64,000 nucleotides of DNA from CAMDHY01 sp046156265 (GCF_046156265.1 NZ_JAWDIR010000033.1:434001-498000), one strand, 5' to 3'. Counted from the stretch's first letter, positions 27,123-35,707 are shown. The notes: generated from the sequence alone by a model not told the origin. Program-made: numbers and translations.

Positions 27123-28405
27123 CCGGCCATCAGCCGCGGCAGCCATTCCGACAGGCCGGGCACCAGCGCCAGCAGCGCCAGCACGACGGCGCTGGCGAGC
27201 CAGAACGGCACCAGCTCCTTCGACACGGCGCCCATGTCGACGCGGGCGACGTTGCAGACGACGAAGATGTTGGTGCCGACCGGTGGCGTGAACAGCCCGA
27301 CGCCGAGCGCCACCGTGAAGATGACGCCCGTCTGGAACGGCCCGAGGCCGCTCGCCAGCGCGATCGGCGTCAGGATCGGCGCGAGCACGATCAGCGCCGG
27401 GCCGAGGTCGATCCACAACCCGACGAAGACGAGCACGGCGATGATCAGCGCGATGCGCGCGGCGTCGGACACCTCCAGCGCGGTCAGCCAGCCGGCGACG
27501 TCGGCGGGTACCTGCTCGACGGTAAGGATCCAGGCGAAGGGCGTGGCGAGTGCCATGATCATCATGATGGCGCCGGTGGTGGCGACGGTCTCGACCGCCG
27601 ACGGCCACAGCGCCGCCAGCGGCAGCTCGCGGTAGACCAGCGTGCCGACGACGAAGGCGTAGACGACGGCGAGCGCGGCCGCCTCGGTGGTGGTGGTGAG
27701 GCCGGTCAGGATGGCGGCGAGCAGCAGTACGGGCATGGCGAGCGCCGGCAGCGCCTGGACGGTGTCGCGGGCGATCGTGGCCGCGTCGGCACGGGTCTCC
27801 TCGCCGCGGTAGCCGCGGCGGCGGCCGATGATCCAGGTGGTCACCATGAAGCTCGCGGCGAGCAGGATCCCCGGCAGGATGCCGGCGACGAACAGCCCGG
27901 CGATCGAGGTGTTGGTGACGACGCCGTAGATGATGAAGACGACGCTCGGCGGCACGATGATGCCAAGCGTGCCGGAGGCAGCGGTGACGGCGGCGGAGAA
28001 GGCGCGCGGATAGCCCTTCGCCTCCATCGCCGGGATCATCACGCCGGCCACCGCGCCGGTGTCGGCGGTGGCCGAGCCGCTGACGCCGCCATAGACGAAG
28101 GCGGTGGCGACGTTGACGAGGCCGAGCCCGCCGGTGAAGCGGCCGAACAGGTGACCGGCGACAGCCATGATGCGGCGCGTCAGGCCGCCGCGGTTCATCA
28201 GCTCGGCGGCGAACAGGAACAGCGGCACGGCGGCGAGCGAGATCGAGTCGGCGCCGCGGATGGTCTGCTGGGCGAACCACGCGAGCGGCATTCCGAGGTC
28301 GCCGAAGAAGAGCGCCACGAGGCTCGCGAGCCCCATCGCCCACACCACCGGGATGCCGGCGAGAAGCGCGACCATGAAGCCGCCGATGAGAAGCACCACG
28401 GTCAT
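27119..28405 (-). CDS. dctM: TRAP transporter large permease subunit (DctM family)
   Basis: 428 aa, about 12 membrane helices, the ion-coupled transport subunit of a tripartite ATP-independent periplasmic transporter. Typical segments are FAAELMNRGG, the GGVSGSATADTGAVAGVMIPAM motif and the late ALGVGLFTPPVGTNIFV repeat. Its start overlaps the DctQ stop (ATGA, 28402-28405) and its stop overlaps the aminotransferase start. Symbol denotes family; the transported acid is unknown. Confidence 0.94.
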   Translation of the reverse strand: MTVVLLIGGFMVALLAGIPVVWAMGLASLVALFFGDLGMPLAWFAQQTIRGADSISLAAVPLFLFAAELMNRGGLTRRIMAVAGHLFGRFTGGLGLVNVATAFVYGGVSGSATADTGAVAGVMIPAMEAKGYPRAFSAAVTAASGTLGIIVPPSVVFIIYGVVTNTSIAGLFVAGILPGILLAASFMVTTWIIGRRRGYRGEETRADAATIARDTVQALPALAMPVLLLAAILTGLTTTTEAAALAVVYAFVVGTLVYRELPLAALWPSAVETVATTGAIMMIMALATPFAWILTVEQVPADVAGWLTALEVSDAARIALIIAVLVFVGLWIDLGPALIVLAPILTPIALASGLGPFQTGVIFTVALGVGLFTPPVGTNIFVVCNVARVDMGAVSKELVPFWLASAVVLALLALVPGLSEWLPRLMAG

Positions 28406-28920
28406 CGGCGCGTGTCCTCCGCCGGCGAGCGGCGCAGGACGCCGGCGAGGCGGGTGAGCGCGATCAGCACGGCGGCCACCGCGAAGACGATCAGCGGCAG
28501 CGATGAGACGGCCCCCGGCCAGCGCAGCAGGGGCGTCGGCACCATGCCCGAGCGCTGCAGCACGGCGAGCCCGCTCGCCAGCAGCGCGCCGGCGACGACG
28601 AGCAGCGCCAGCGCCGAGACGACCGAGAGCGCCTTGCGGGCGCGCGCCGGCGCCGCGTCGACGACGAGCGAGAACGCGACGTTGTCGCCGCGCAGCTCCG
28701 CATAGGCGACGCCGAGGAAGGTGGTCCACAGGAAGGCGATGCCGGCGAGCTCGAACGACCACTCGAAGCCGGCGACCGAGAAGTAGCGGGCGAGGATGCC
28801 GGCGAGCGTGCTCGCGAGCGTCACGGCGAAGGCCGCGACGCCGGCGGCGGCGAGCAGGCCGGCGAGGATCCGGCGCGGCCTGCCGGCGGGCCCCCCCGGG
28901 GAGCCGGCGGTGTCGGTCAT
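28402..28920 (-). CDS. dctQ: TRAP transporter small permease subunit (DctQ family)
   Basis: 172 aa with four membrane helices (about 15-40, 52-72, 88-110, 128-150) and the family-typical amphipathic FEWSFELAGIAFLWTTFLG helix. It sits between the binding-protein gene (123 nt upstream) and dctM, which it overlaps by 4 nt. DctQ subunits pair with DctM in the inner membrane. The N- and C-termini are charged and probably cytoplasmic. Confidence 0.9.
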   Translation of the reverse strand: MTDTAGSPGGPAGRPRRILAGLLAAAGVAAFAVTLASTLAGILARYFSVAGFEWSFELAGIAFLWTTFLGVAYAELRGDNVAFSLVVDAAPARARKALSVVSALALLVVAGALLASGLAVLQRSGMVPTPLLRWPGAVSSLPLIVFAVAAVLIALTRLAGVLRRSPAEDTRR

Positions 28921-29042
28921 GTGGACCTCGGGCAGTGGCGGGACGGCACGGCCGCCGCGCCGGTGGCGCGACGGCTCTTCGGTCCGGGAGACAGCCGGCC
29001 CGTCATGGGCCGGCAGCGGCGGTCAATCGTCGGTGGCGGCGT

Positions 29043-30038
29043 TTACTGGCCTGCCGCGGCCTTGCGGACGTTGGCGACGAAGTCGGCGCCCCACTCCTGG
29101 CCGAACTGGGCATAGACCGGGTCGACCTTGGCGCGGAAGGGCGCCGGGTCGATCGCCTCGATCTCGATGCCCTTGCCCTTCAGCTCGGCGATGACGCCGT
29201 CATAGACGCCGCCGAGCTCGGCCCGGTACCAGGTGGTGGTCTCGGCCGCCGCCTTGTCGACCGCGGCGCGCTCGGCCTCGGTCAGGCCGTCATAGCGGGC
29301 CTTGTTCATGAACCAGTAGTTCGGCGTCCAGATGTAGTTCGACAGCGAGACGTGCTTGACGATCTCGTACCACTTCTGGTCGTAGAAATCGCGCAACTCC
29401 GGCTCGACGCCGTCGACGACGTGCGACTGCAGCGCCGTGTAGACCTCGGAGAACGGGATCGACTGCGGCAGCGCGCCGAGCGCCTTCATGGTGGCGAGGA
29501 TCACCGGGTTCGGCGGCGTGCGCAGCTTCACCCCGGCCATGTCCTCGGGCACGACGATCTGCTTGTCGATGGTGGCGAACTGCCGGAAGCCGCTGTCGAG
29601 CGCGCCCAGCATGTGGAAGCCGTTGTCGCCGCCGGTGGCGAAGACTTGCCTGCCAACCGGGCCGTCGAGGAAGGCGTGCGCCGCCTTGGCGTCGGCGAAC
29701 AGGAAGGGCAGCGTCACGACGTTGAGCTTCGGGTCGATGGCGTCGGCGACGCCGCCGAGGCCGATGTCGATCGAGCCGGCGCCGACGCCGTCGGCGATCG
29801 GCCCCTCGTCACCGAGCTGCGCGTCCGGATAGATGCGCACCGTCAGCGAGCCGCCGCTCTCGGCCTTCAGCTTCTCGGCGAACATCTCCGCCGCCTTGTT
29901 GATCAGGCTGCCGGCGCTCGAGGCGTGGGCGAGCTTCAAGGTCGTCTCGGCCGCCGCCGGCTGCAGGAGCGCGAGCACGGCGCCGAACGACGCCGCAAGG
30001 GCGGCCGCGCGCAGGCTGAAGGGCTTCGGGTTCGACAT
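29043..30038 (-). CDS. dctP: TRAP transporter substrate-binding protein (DctP family)
   Basis: 331 aa periplasmic solute receptor. Signal peptide at residues 1-29 (LALLQPAAAET); mature protein starts TTLKLAHASSAGSLINKAAE. It carries the family carboxylate-binding Arg in GVKLRTPPNPVILATMKALG and the hinge region DGVEPELRDFYDQKWYE. It is the first gene of dctP-dctQ-dctM-aminotransferase. DctP proteins bind organic acids through the Arg; together with the aminotransferase the ligand could be an amino or oxo acid, which is inference. Divergent from the first cysteine-rich secreted protein gene. Confidence 0.93.
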   Translation of the reverse strand: MSNPKPFSLRAAALAASFGAVLALLQPAAAETTLKLAHASSAGSLINKAAEMFAEKLKAESGGSLTVRIYPDAQLGDEGPIADGVGAGSIDIGLGGVADAIDPKLNVVTLPFLFADAKAAHAFLDGPVGRQVFATGGDNGFHMLGALDSGFRQFATIDKQIVVPEDMAGVKLRTPPNPVILATMKALGALPQSIPFSEVYTALQSHVVDGVEPELRDFYDQKWYEIVKHVSLSNYIWTPNYWFMNKARYDGLTEAERAAVDKAAAETTTWYRAELGGVYDGVIAELKGKGIEIEAIDPAPFRAKVDPVYAQFGQEWGADFVANVRKAAAGQ

Positions 30039-30241
30039 GGGGTCCGCCTCTGGTTCACCGTCGGGATTGCGGCGATTGTCGGCGGATCGTGGCGCGAGGG
30101 CTCATTAAACTTCGCAATGGAGGGATAAACGGCTGTTCGGTGGGCCGACGCTCCATTTTCGGAGCGGATCCGCGAGGACTTTCACCACCTGCCACCGTAG
30201 ACCCTCGTTACCGCCACTCCGTGGCCAGGGGGAGTTTCGTC

Positions 30242-30952
30242 ATGCTCGCGTCCGCGCTCTCGAACCTGCGTGCTATCCTGTCGTCGACCGTCGTCGCCGT
30301 GCTTCTCGCGCTGGCGCTCGCGGCGCCGACCGCAGCGGCCACCGACGCCGCGGCTCCGACCGCCAAGTCACCGCTGATCGTCTGCGAAAAGCAGACCTAC
30401 GCGCTCTGCCTGACGGCGAAGTGCTTCGTCTTCGACGGCGTCTCCTACTGCAAGTGCGACGTCAAGAAGGGCGACAGCGTCAGCATCCCGCTCACCTACA
30501 AGGGCGGCGACGTCTGCTCGGTCAACGCTGACGGCGTCGGCAACGGCTACATGGTGTCGACCTTCAGCCTGCCGAAGAGCCTGACGAAGGGCGGCGACCA
30601 GGCGCTCTACACCTGCCCGGCCGAGAGCTCCACCGGCGCCTACGCGCAGTGCGACGGCGGCATCTGCTTCCGCAGCACCCAGGGACAGGAGTTCCCCGGC
30701 CTCGGCAAGCTGAAGGGCGGCGAGATCGTCTGTTCCTGCCCGATCACCACCGCGGATCCGTCGACGGCGAAGACGGGCTACCAGATCGTCGGTCCGTACC
30801 CGTGCGAGAAGAGCTTCTTCAAGTATTGCAAGGGCAAGGTCGCCAACGACGACACCGGCTCGACGATCTATGTCGGCGCGCCGACCGGCTCGGCCCGGCT
30901 GTCGACCAAGACGCTCTACGGCAAGGTGCCGCCGCTGAACCACTGCGAGTGA
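30242..30952 (+). CDS. secreted 14-cysteine protein of unknown function, copy 1
   Basis: 236 aa. Signal peptide at residues 1-32 (VLLALALAAPTAAATD). The mature part has 14 cysteines, in motifs such as TYALCLTAKCFVFDGVSYCK, QCDGGICFRSTQGQEFPGLG, IVCSCPITT and a final LNHCE. All 14 are conserved in the tandem neighbour, which is roughly three-quarters identical by eye. The even number and export suggest a disulfide-stabilised periplasmic or extracellular protein. No named domain is recognised. ATG 30242 is chosen because it directly precedes the signal peptide. Located between two TRAP systems, but no direct link is shown. Confidence 0.85.
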   Translation: MLASALSNLRAILSSTVVAVLLALALAAPTAAATDAAAPTAKSPLIVCEKQTYALCLTAKCFVFDGVSYCKCDVKKGDSVSIPLTYKGGDVCSVNADGVGNGYMVSTFSLPKSLTKGGDQALYTCPAESSTGAYAQCDGGICFRSTQGQEFPGLGKLKGGEIVCSCPITTADPSTAKTGYQIVGPYPCEKSFFKYCKGKVANDDTGSTIYVGAPTGSARLSTKTLYGKVPPLNHCE

Positions 30953-31082
30953 GGAGTGGCGGTCCGGCCAGCCTCCGCCGGCCGGACCGCAGGATCTTTC
31001 CGGGTGTCGCGACGGACTTTCCCCTCCACGCCGTATAGGGTGGGGGACTGAGACGGCCTGTGCGGCCGCGGGAGTAAAGAAA

Positions 31083-31802
31083 ATGATGAAATTTCTGATT
31101 TCGATAAAGAATTCGCTGCGGCCGGTGCTCTGGTCGCTGGCACTCCTCGGCGCGCTCTCGGTGCTGGCGCCCACCGCGCCGTTCGCCGCCACTGAGGCGA
31201 CGGCGGCCACGTCCAAGGGCTTCCAGATCTGCGAGAACCAGACCTATGCGCTCTGCGCCACGGCGCGCTGCTTCGTCTTCGACGGCGTCGCCTACTGCAA
31301 GTGCGACGTCGAGAAGGGTGACAGCATCTCGCTGCCGTTCAACACCAAGGAAGGCAACGTCTGCGACATCAATGCGGACGGCGTCGGCAACGGCTACATG
31401 GTGTCGACCTACAGCCTGCCGCCTTCGGTGAAGAAAAAGGGCGGCGACCAGGCGATCTACACCTGCCCGGCCGAGACCTCGAACGGCGCCTACGCGCAGT
31501 GCGACGGCGGCATCTGCTTCCGCAGCACGCAGGGCCAGGAATTCCCCGGCCTCGGCAAGGTCGCCAAGGGCGAGATCGTCTGCTCATGCCCGATCACCAC
31601 CGGCGACCCGTCGACCGCCAAGGTCGGCTTCCAGATCGTCGGCCCCTATCCCTGCGAGAAGAGCTTCTTCAAGAACTGCCAGGCGCCGAAGACGTCCGAC
31701 AAGACCGGCAAGTCGATCTATGTCGGCGCCGCCACCGGCACGCCGCGCATCCTCACCAAGGAACTCTACGGCCGCGTGCCGCCGCTGAACCACTGCGAGT
31801 GA
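31083..31802 (+). CDS. secreted 14-cysteine protein of unknown function, copy 2 (tandem paralogue)
   Basis: 239 aa. Signal peptide (about 1-36) different in sequence from copy 1, followed by a mature region sharing all 14 cysteines and long identical runs (GNGYMVST, DGGICFRSTQGQEFPGLG, VPPLNHCE). The gene begins 130 nt after copy 1 ends, so this is a tandem duplication that has diverged mostly in the signal peptide and in two loops (after residue 75 and near 200). Two ATGs (31083, 31086) are adjacent; the first is taken. Function unknown; both copies are intact, suggesting selection to keep both. Confidence 0.85.
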   Translation: MMKFLISIKNSLRPVLWSLALLGALSVLAPTAPFAATEATAATSKGFQICENQTYALCATARCFVFDGVAYCKCDVEKGDSISLPFNTKEGNVCDINADGVGNGYMVSTYSLPPSVKKKGGDQAIYTCPAETSNGAYAQCDGGICFRSTQGQEFPGLGKVAKGEIVCSCPITTGDPSTAKVGFQIVGPYPCEKSFFKNCQAPKTSDKTGKSIYVGAATGTPRILTKELYGRVPPLNHCE

Positions 31803-32034
31803 GGCGAACGCCACAGCCGACCAGTCCGGGCGCCGCGTCGCGCCCGGACGGCGACATGACGTAGGTCGCGGCGGGATCGTCCCCGCACTTTCCCTTTCAT
31901 CTTCGCTTCCCCCATCTCCGACCTTCGGGTGAGGCGCGAAGCGCCGAATGCGGCTTGACGGTGGGTTTCGATCTGAAAAGATCGCCCGGTCTCGACGAAG
32001 GAGCCGGGGGTTGACGCATCGCAGTTCGTGGTAC

Positions 32035-32067
32035 CCGGGCCGGTCGCACCCGGCCCGGTTCGTTTTT
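32035..32067 (+). terminator. intrinsic terminator-like hairpin upstream of the second TRAP operon
   Basis: Perfect 9-bp GC stem (CCGGGCCGG, 32035-32043, with 32050-32058), 6-nt loop, then TTCGTTTTT. It is 233 nt after the second cysteine-rich gene but only 28 nt before the TRAP dctQ start. It may end a transcript from upstream or act as an attenuator for the TRAP genes. A possible promoter (TTGACG at 31955, AAAGAT at 31977) lies between, which would give a short RNA of about 75-80 nt. The 31803-32095 spacer holds no other feature I can support. Confidence 0.7.
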
Positions 32068-32095
32068 GCGGGTCGCTGCGGCGTGACGGAGGGCG

Positions 32096-32659
32096 GTGAC
32101 GCCGGGGCGGTCCATCGTGCCTAGGGCCGTCGTCGCCTTCGTGCGCGCGGTCGATGCCCTCAACAAGGCGGTCGGCCGCTTCGCCATGGGCCTGTTCTTC
32201 GTGCTCGCGGCGATCATGCTCTACGCCGTCGCCTCGCGCGCCTTCCTCGGCCAGCCGGTGAACTGGGCGCTGGAGATGTCGCAGTTCGTGCTGTCGGCCT
32301 ACTATCTGCTCGGCGGCGCCTACGCGATGCAGATGGGCAGCCACGTGCGGATGGACCTCATCTACGGCGCCCGCACGCCGCGCACCCGCGCGATGATCGA
32401 CGCCTTCACCATCCTCTTCGTCATCTTCTATCTGGGTGTGGTGATCGCCGGCGGCCTCTCCAGCACCGAGTACGCCCTCACCTACGGCCAGAAGAACTAC
32501 ACCTCCTGGGCGCCACCGATGTGGCCGATCAAGATGGTGATGACGCTCGGCGTCTTCCTCGTGCTGCTGCAGGCGCTGTCGAACCTGTGCAAGGACATCG
32601 CGCTCCTGCGCGGCACGCCGATCGGCCAGCCGTCGATCGACAGGAATCCGGCCGCATGA
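32096..32659 (+). CDS. dctQ: TRAP transporter small permease subunit (DctQ family)
   Basis: 187 aa, four membrane helices (about 28-50, 62-85, 103-125, 145-165), with NWALEMSQFVLSAYYLLGGA and the late TSWAPPMWPIK segment found in DctQ subunits of larger size. The GTG start at 32096 has GGAGGG only a few nucleotides upstream; an internal GTG at 32117 is a possible alternative. The stop overlaps the dctM start (ATGA, 32656-32659). It lies directly after the terminator-like hairpin at 32035-32067. The gene order Q-M-P differs from the P-Q-M order of the first TRAP system in this window, so the two are not a recent duplication. Confidence 0.9.
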   Translation: MTPGRSIVPRAVVAFVRAVDALNKAVGRFAMGLFFVLAAIMLYAVASRAFLGQPVNWALEMSQFVLSAYYLLGGAYAMQMGSHVRMDLIYGARTPRTRAMIDAFTILFVIFYLGVVIAGGLSSTEYALTYGQKNYTSWAPPMWPIKMVMTLGVFLVLLQALSNLCKDIALLRGTPIGQPSIDRNPAA

Positions 32660-33981
32660 GCCCGGAACTGATCACCCTCTTCATGTTCGCGACGATGATG
32701 GTGCTGCTCCTGACGGGGCAGTTCGTCTTCGGCGTCATCGGCTTCGTCGGTGCGGCGGCGGCCCTCGCCTTGTGGGGCGCCGGCTCCATGGAGATGCCGT
32801 TCAACGCCGCCATCCAGGTGATGAACTGGTTCCCGCTGATCACCGTGCCCTTCTTCGTCTTCATGGGCTTCATGTTCTCGGAGTCCGGCGTCGCAAACAA
32901 TCTCTACCGGATGTTCCACATCTGGTTCGGCTCGGTGCGCGGCGGCTTGGCGCTCGGCACGCTCGGGCTGATGGTGGTGATCTCCTGCATGAACGGCCTC
33001 AGCGTCGCCGGCATGGCGATCGGCGCCACGGTGGCGCTGCCGGAGCTGCTGCGCCGCGGCTACGACAAGACGATGGTGACCGGCGTGATCCAGGGCGGCT
33101 CCTCGCTCGGCATCCTGATCCCGCCGAGCGTCGTCCTGGTGCTCTACGCGATGATCGCCCGCCAGCCGGTGCTGCAGCTCTGGCTCGCCGGCGTCGGCCC
33201 GGGCCTGCTGATGGCGACGTTCTTCGGCATCTACATCTATGTGCGCTGCCGCCTGCAGCCGCACATGGGCCCGGCGATGCCGGCCGAGGAGCGGGCGGCG
33301 ATCACGCCGCGCGAGAAGCTCGTCGCGCTGCGCGCCGGCATCCTGCCGCTGCTCGTCTTCGGCATCATGATGGGGCTGTTCATCGGCGGCTACACGAGCC
33401 TGGTCGAGAGCTCCGTCGTCGGCGCGCTGCTCGCGACGCTCGCCGCCGCCGTCTCCGGCCGGCTCACCTTCAAGGTACTGGCCGATACCAGCCGCGGCAC
33501 GCTCGGCATCAGCTGCATGTTCCTGTGGATCATCCTCGCAGCCCTCTGCTTCGGCGCCGTCTATGACGGCCTCGGCGCGGTGAAGGCGATCGAGGGCCTG
33601 CTGCTCGGCAGCCTGGACCTCGACCCGTGGACGATCCTCGTGCTGATGCTGCTGTCGTTCGTCATCATGGGGATGTTCCTCGACGACACGGCGATGCTGG
33701 TCATCGTCGCGCCGCTCTACATCCCGCTGGTGCTGAAGCTCGGCTTCAACCCGATCTGGTTCGGCATTCTCTACACGATCACCTGCCAGATCGCCTACAT
33801 CACCCCGCCGTTCGGCTATAACCTGTTCCTGATGCGGGCGATGGCGCCGCCGGAGATCACGCTCGGCGACATCTATCGCTCGGTGGTGCCGTTCGCGCTG
33901 ATGATGGTGCTGACGATCCTCATCCTGATGGCGTTCCCGCAGGTCGCCCTGTGGCTGCCGAACCTCTACATGGGCCGCTGA
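32656..33981 (+). CDS. dctM: TRAP transporter large permease subunit (DctM family)
   Basis: 441 aa, about 12-13 membrane helices. Family segments include FPLITVPFFVFMGFMFSESG, MNGLSVAGMAIGATVALPEL, GSSLGILIPPSVVLVLYAMI and the second-half CQIAYITPPFGYNLFLMRAM. Overlaps dctQ by 4 nt and is followed 84 nt later by the binding-protein gene. Only distantly similar to the other DctM at 27119-28405. It provides the ion-coupled pathway of a second TRAP importer. Confidence 0.94.
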   Translation: MSPELITLFMFATMMVLLLTGQFVFGVIGFVGAAAALALWGAGSMEMPFNAAIQVMNWFPLITVPFFVFMGFMFSESGVANNLYRMFHIWFGSVRGGLALGTLGLMVVISCMNGLSVAGMAIGATVALPELLRRGYDKTMVTGVIQGGSSLGILIPPSVVLVLYAMIARQPVLQLWLAGVGPGLLMATFFGIYIYVRCRLQPHMGPAMPAEERAAITPREKLVALRAGILPLLVFGIMMGLFIGGYTSLVESSVVGALLATLAAAVSGRLTFKVLADTSRGTLGISCMFLWIILAALCFGAVYDGLGAVKAIEGLLLGSLDLDPWTILVLMLLSFVIMGMFLDDTAMLVIVAPLYIPLVLKLGFNPIWFGILYTITCQIAYITPPFGYNLFLMRAMAPPEITLGDIYRSVVPFALMMVLTILILMAFPQVALWLPNLYMGR

Positions 33982-34065
33982 CGCCGGCCCCCTGTTTTTC
34001 CGGACGGTGGGCCGTCGGCCCCCGTCTCCACGGTCCCGCCGCGCGGGCAACAAAGGGGAAGAGCA

Positions 34066-35133
34066 ATGAGCGAAACCAAGCGCCTCAGCAAACGCCAGTT
34101 CCTGAAGAACGCCGGCCTCGCCGGCGCCGGCGCCGTCGGCGCCACGACGCTCGCCGCGCCCTACGTCAAGGCGCAGAGCCCGATCAAGTGGCGCCTGCAG
34201 ACCTACGCCGGTCCGGCGCTCGCCGAGCACGTCATCAAGCCGTCGATCGACGCCTTCAACAAGGCCGCCAACGGCGAGATGACGATCGAGCTCTACACCG
34301 CCGACCAGCTGGTGCCGCAGGGCGAGCTGTTCCGCGCCGTCCAGCAGGGCACCATCGACGCCGCCCAGAGCGACGACGATTCGATGGCCTCGCCGGTCGA
34401 CGTGGCGGTGTTCGCCGCCTACTTCCCGTTCGCTTCGCGCTACAGCCTCGACATCCCGGCGCTGTTCCACAACTACGGCCTCAACGACATCTGGAAGGAG
34501 GCCTACGCCGAGGTCCCGGGCGTCGAGTGGCTCGGTGCCGGCTCCTGGGATCCCTGCAACTTCGTCACGACGAAGCCGATCCGCAGCGTCGCCGACCTCA
34601 AGGGCCTGCGCGTCTTCACCTTCCCGACGGGCGGCCGCTTCCTCGAGCGCTTCGGCGTGGTGCCGGTGACGCTGCCGTGGGAGGACATCGAGGTCGCCAT
34701 CCAGACCGGCGAGATCGACGGCGTCGCCTGGTGCGGCGCCACCGAGGCCTACACCGTCGGCTGGGCCGACATCACCAAGTACTACCTGACCAACAACATC
34801 TCCGGCGCCTGGTGCGGCTCCTACTTCGCCAACTCCGACCGCTGGGCCGAGCTGCCGGAGCACCTGAAGACGCTGTTCCAGCTCTCCATGGACAGCTCCA
34901 ACTACTACCGGCAGCACTGGTACTGGTGGGGCGAGGCGCACTACCGCGTCACCGGCGGCAAGCTCGAGCTCACCACCATCCCGGAGGCGGAGTGGCACCA
35001 GGTGGAGGAAGAGGCGCTGAAGTTCTGGGACGAGATCGCCCAGCGCAGCCCCCGTGACGCCAAGGTGGTCGAGATCCTGAAGACCTACGCCGCCACCATG
35101 CAGAAGGCCGGCGCGCCCTACCGCTACGGCTGA
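34066..35133 (+). CDS. dctP: TRAP transporter substrate-binding protein (DctP family, TakP-like)
   Basis: 355 aa. The N-terminus has a Tat-like signal (RLSKRQFLKNAGLAGAGAVG, cleavage near YVKAQ), but the usual Arg-Arg pair is Lys-Arg. The mature protein begins SPIKWRLQTY and carries the conserved Arg in LKGLRVFTFPTGGRFLERFG and the hinge IQTGEIDGVAWCGATEAY. It resembles the larger receptors for 2-oxo or hydroxy acids such as TakP more than DctP of the first system; ligand is not certain. A GGGGAAGAGCA ribosome-binding stretch precedes the ATG. It ends the Q-M-P operon, followed by a perfect 12-bp hairpin. Confidence 0.92.
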   Translation: MSETKRLSKRQFLKNAGLAGAGAVGATTLAAPYVKAQSPIKWRLQTYAGPALAEHVIKPSIDAFNKAANGEMTIELYTADQLVPQGELFRAVQQGTIDAAQSDDDSMASPVDVAVFAAYFPFASRYSLDIPALFHNYGLNDIWKEAYAEVPGVEWLGAGSWDPCNFVTTKPIRSVADLKGLRVFTFPTGGRFLERFGVVPVTLPWEDIEVAIQTGEIDGVAWCGATEAYTVGWADITKYYLTNNISGAWCGSYFANSDRWAELPEHLKTLFQLSMDSSNYYRQHWYWWGEAHYRVTGGKLELTTIPEAEWHQVEEEALKFWDEIAQRSPRDAKVVEILKTYAATMQKAGAPYRYG

Positions 35134-35144
35134 TCCGACGCCCG

Positions 35145-35174
35145 CCGCTCCCGGCCGATTGTGGCCGGGAGCGG
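35145..35174 (+). terminator. hairpin ending the second TRAP operon
   Basis: Perfect 12-bp inverted repeat (CCGCTCCCGGCC, loop GATTGT) starting 12 nt after the dctP stop. No strong T-run follows, so it may act as a processing or stability hairpin as well as a terminator. Confidence 0.65.
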
Positions 35175-35296
35175 CCGGTGCCGAAATTTGCGGCATCGCG
35201 TGATCCGGTTCGCGCCAGACGACGTAGACCCTCCTTGTCCGCGCGGGAGCGACCACACCCGCTCCAGCGCCCTGCCGGATGAGTTGGGGTGGCGCC

Positions 35297-35611
35297 ATGA
35301 AGGGAAACTACGCGTCCAATGATGTGTCCGCCGATTATTCGGCCGACCGCATCTCATTCGAGACGTCGGCGGTGGTGCTGATCGCCGATCTCCTGGAACG
35401 ATCCTACATCGAGACCGTCGCTCGCTACGCCGAGGACGACCCGGCCCGCGCCCACGCGGCCCTCGACGCGACCCTGCACCTCGTCGAGCAGGCCGTCGGG
35501 ATGCGCGAGGCGATGTCTGAATCCCGCATCGACCGCACCGTGCTGCAGATCGTCCGGGCCAGCCTCACGGTCGTCGTCGACAACGCGAGAGCCCGCATCC
35601 CGACGGGGTGA
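35297..35611 (+). CDS. small hypothetical protein
   Basis: 104 aa from ATG 35297 (an in-frame ATG at 35279 is an alternative). Predicted mainly helical and acidic: AVVLIADLLERSYIETVARYAEDDPARAHAALDATLHLVEQAV. There is no signal peptide, membrane segment or recognisable motif. Codon use (high GC3) matches its neighbours, supporting a real gene. It stands alone between the TRAP operon and the 3' end of lepA, which converges on it. Function unknown. Confidence 0.6.
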   Translation: MKGNYASNDVSADYSADRISFETSAVVLIADLLERSYIETVARYAEDDPARAHAALDATLHLVEQAVGMREAMSESRIDRTVLQIVRASLTVVVDNARARIPTG

Positions 35612-35707
35612 GGGCGGGGCAAAGCACGAATTCGCCTCGCCCACAGCGGGGCTCAGTGGCGTCGGCGGTCTGGGCGTGTGCGTTGCGCGTGGATGACGGC
35701 GCGCGGC

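Noticed and set aside
32497..35298. Very long open frame on the minus strand (over 900 codons) opposite the second TRAP operon
   Set aside because: It is a by-product of high GC content. The translation is rich in His/Arg/Asp/Gly with no domain pattern, and the plus strand carries three complete TRAP genes with proper overlaps.
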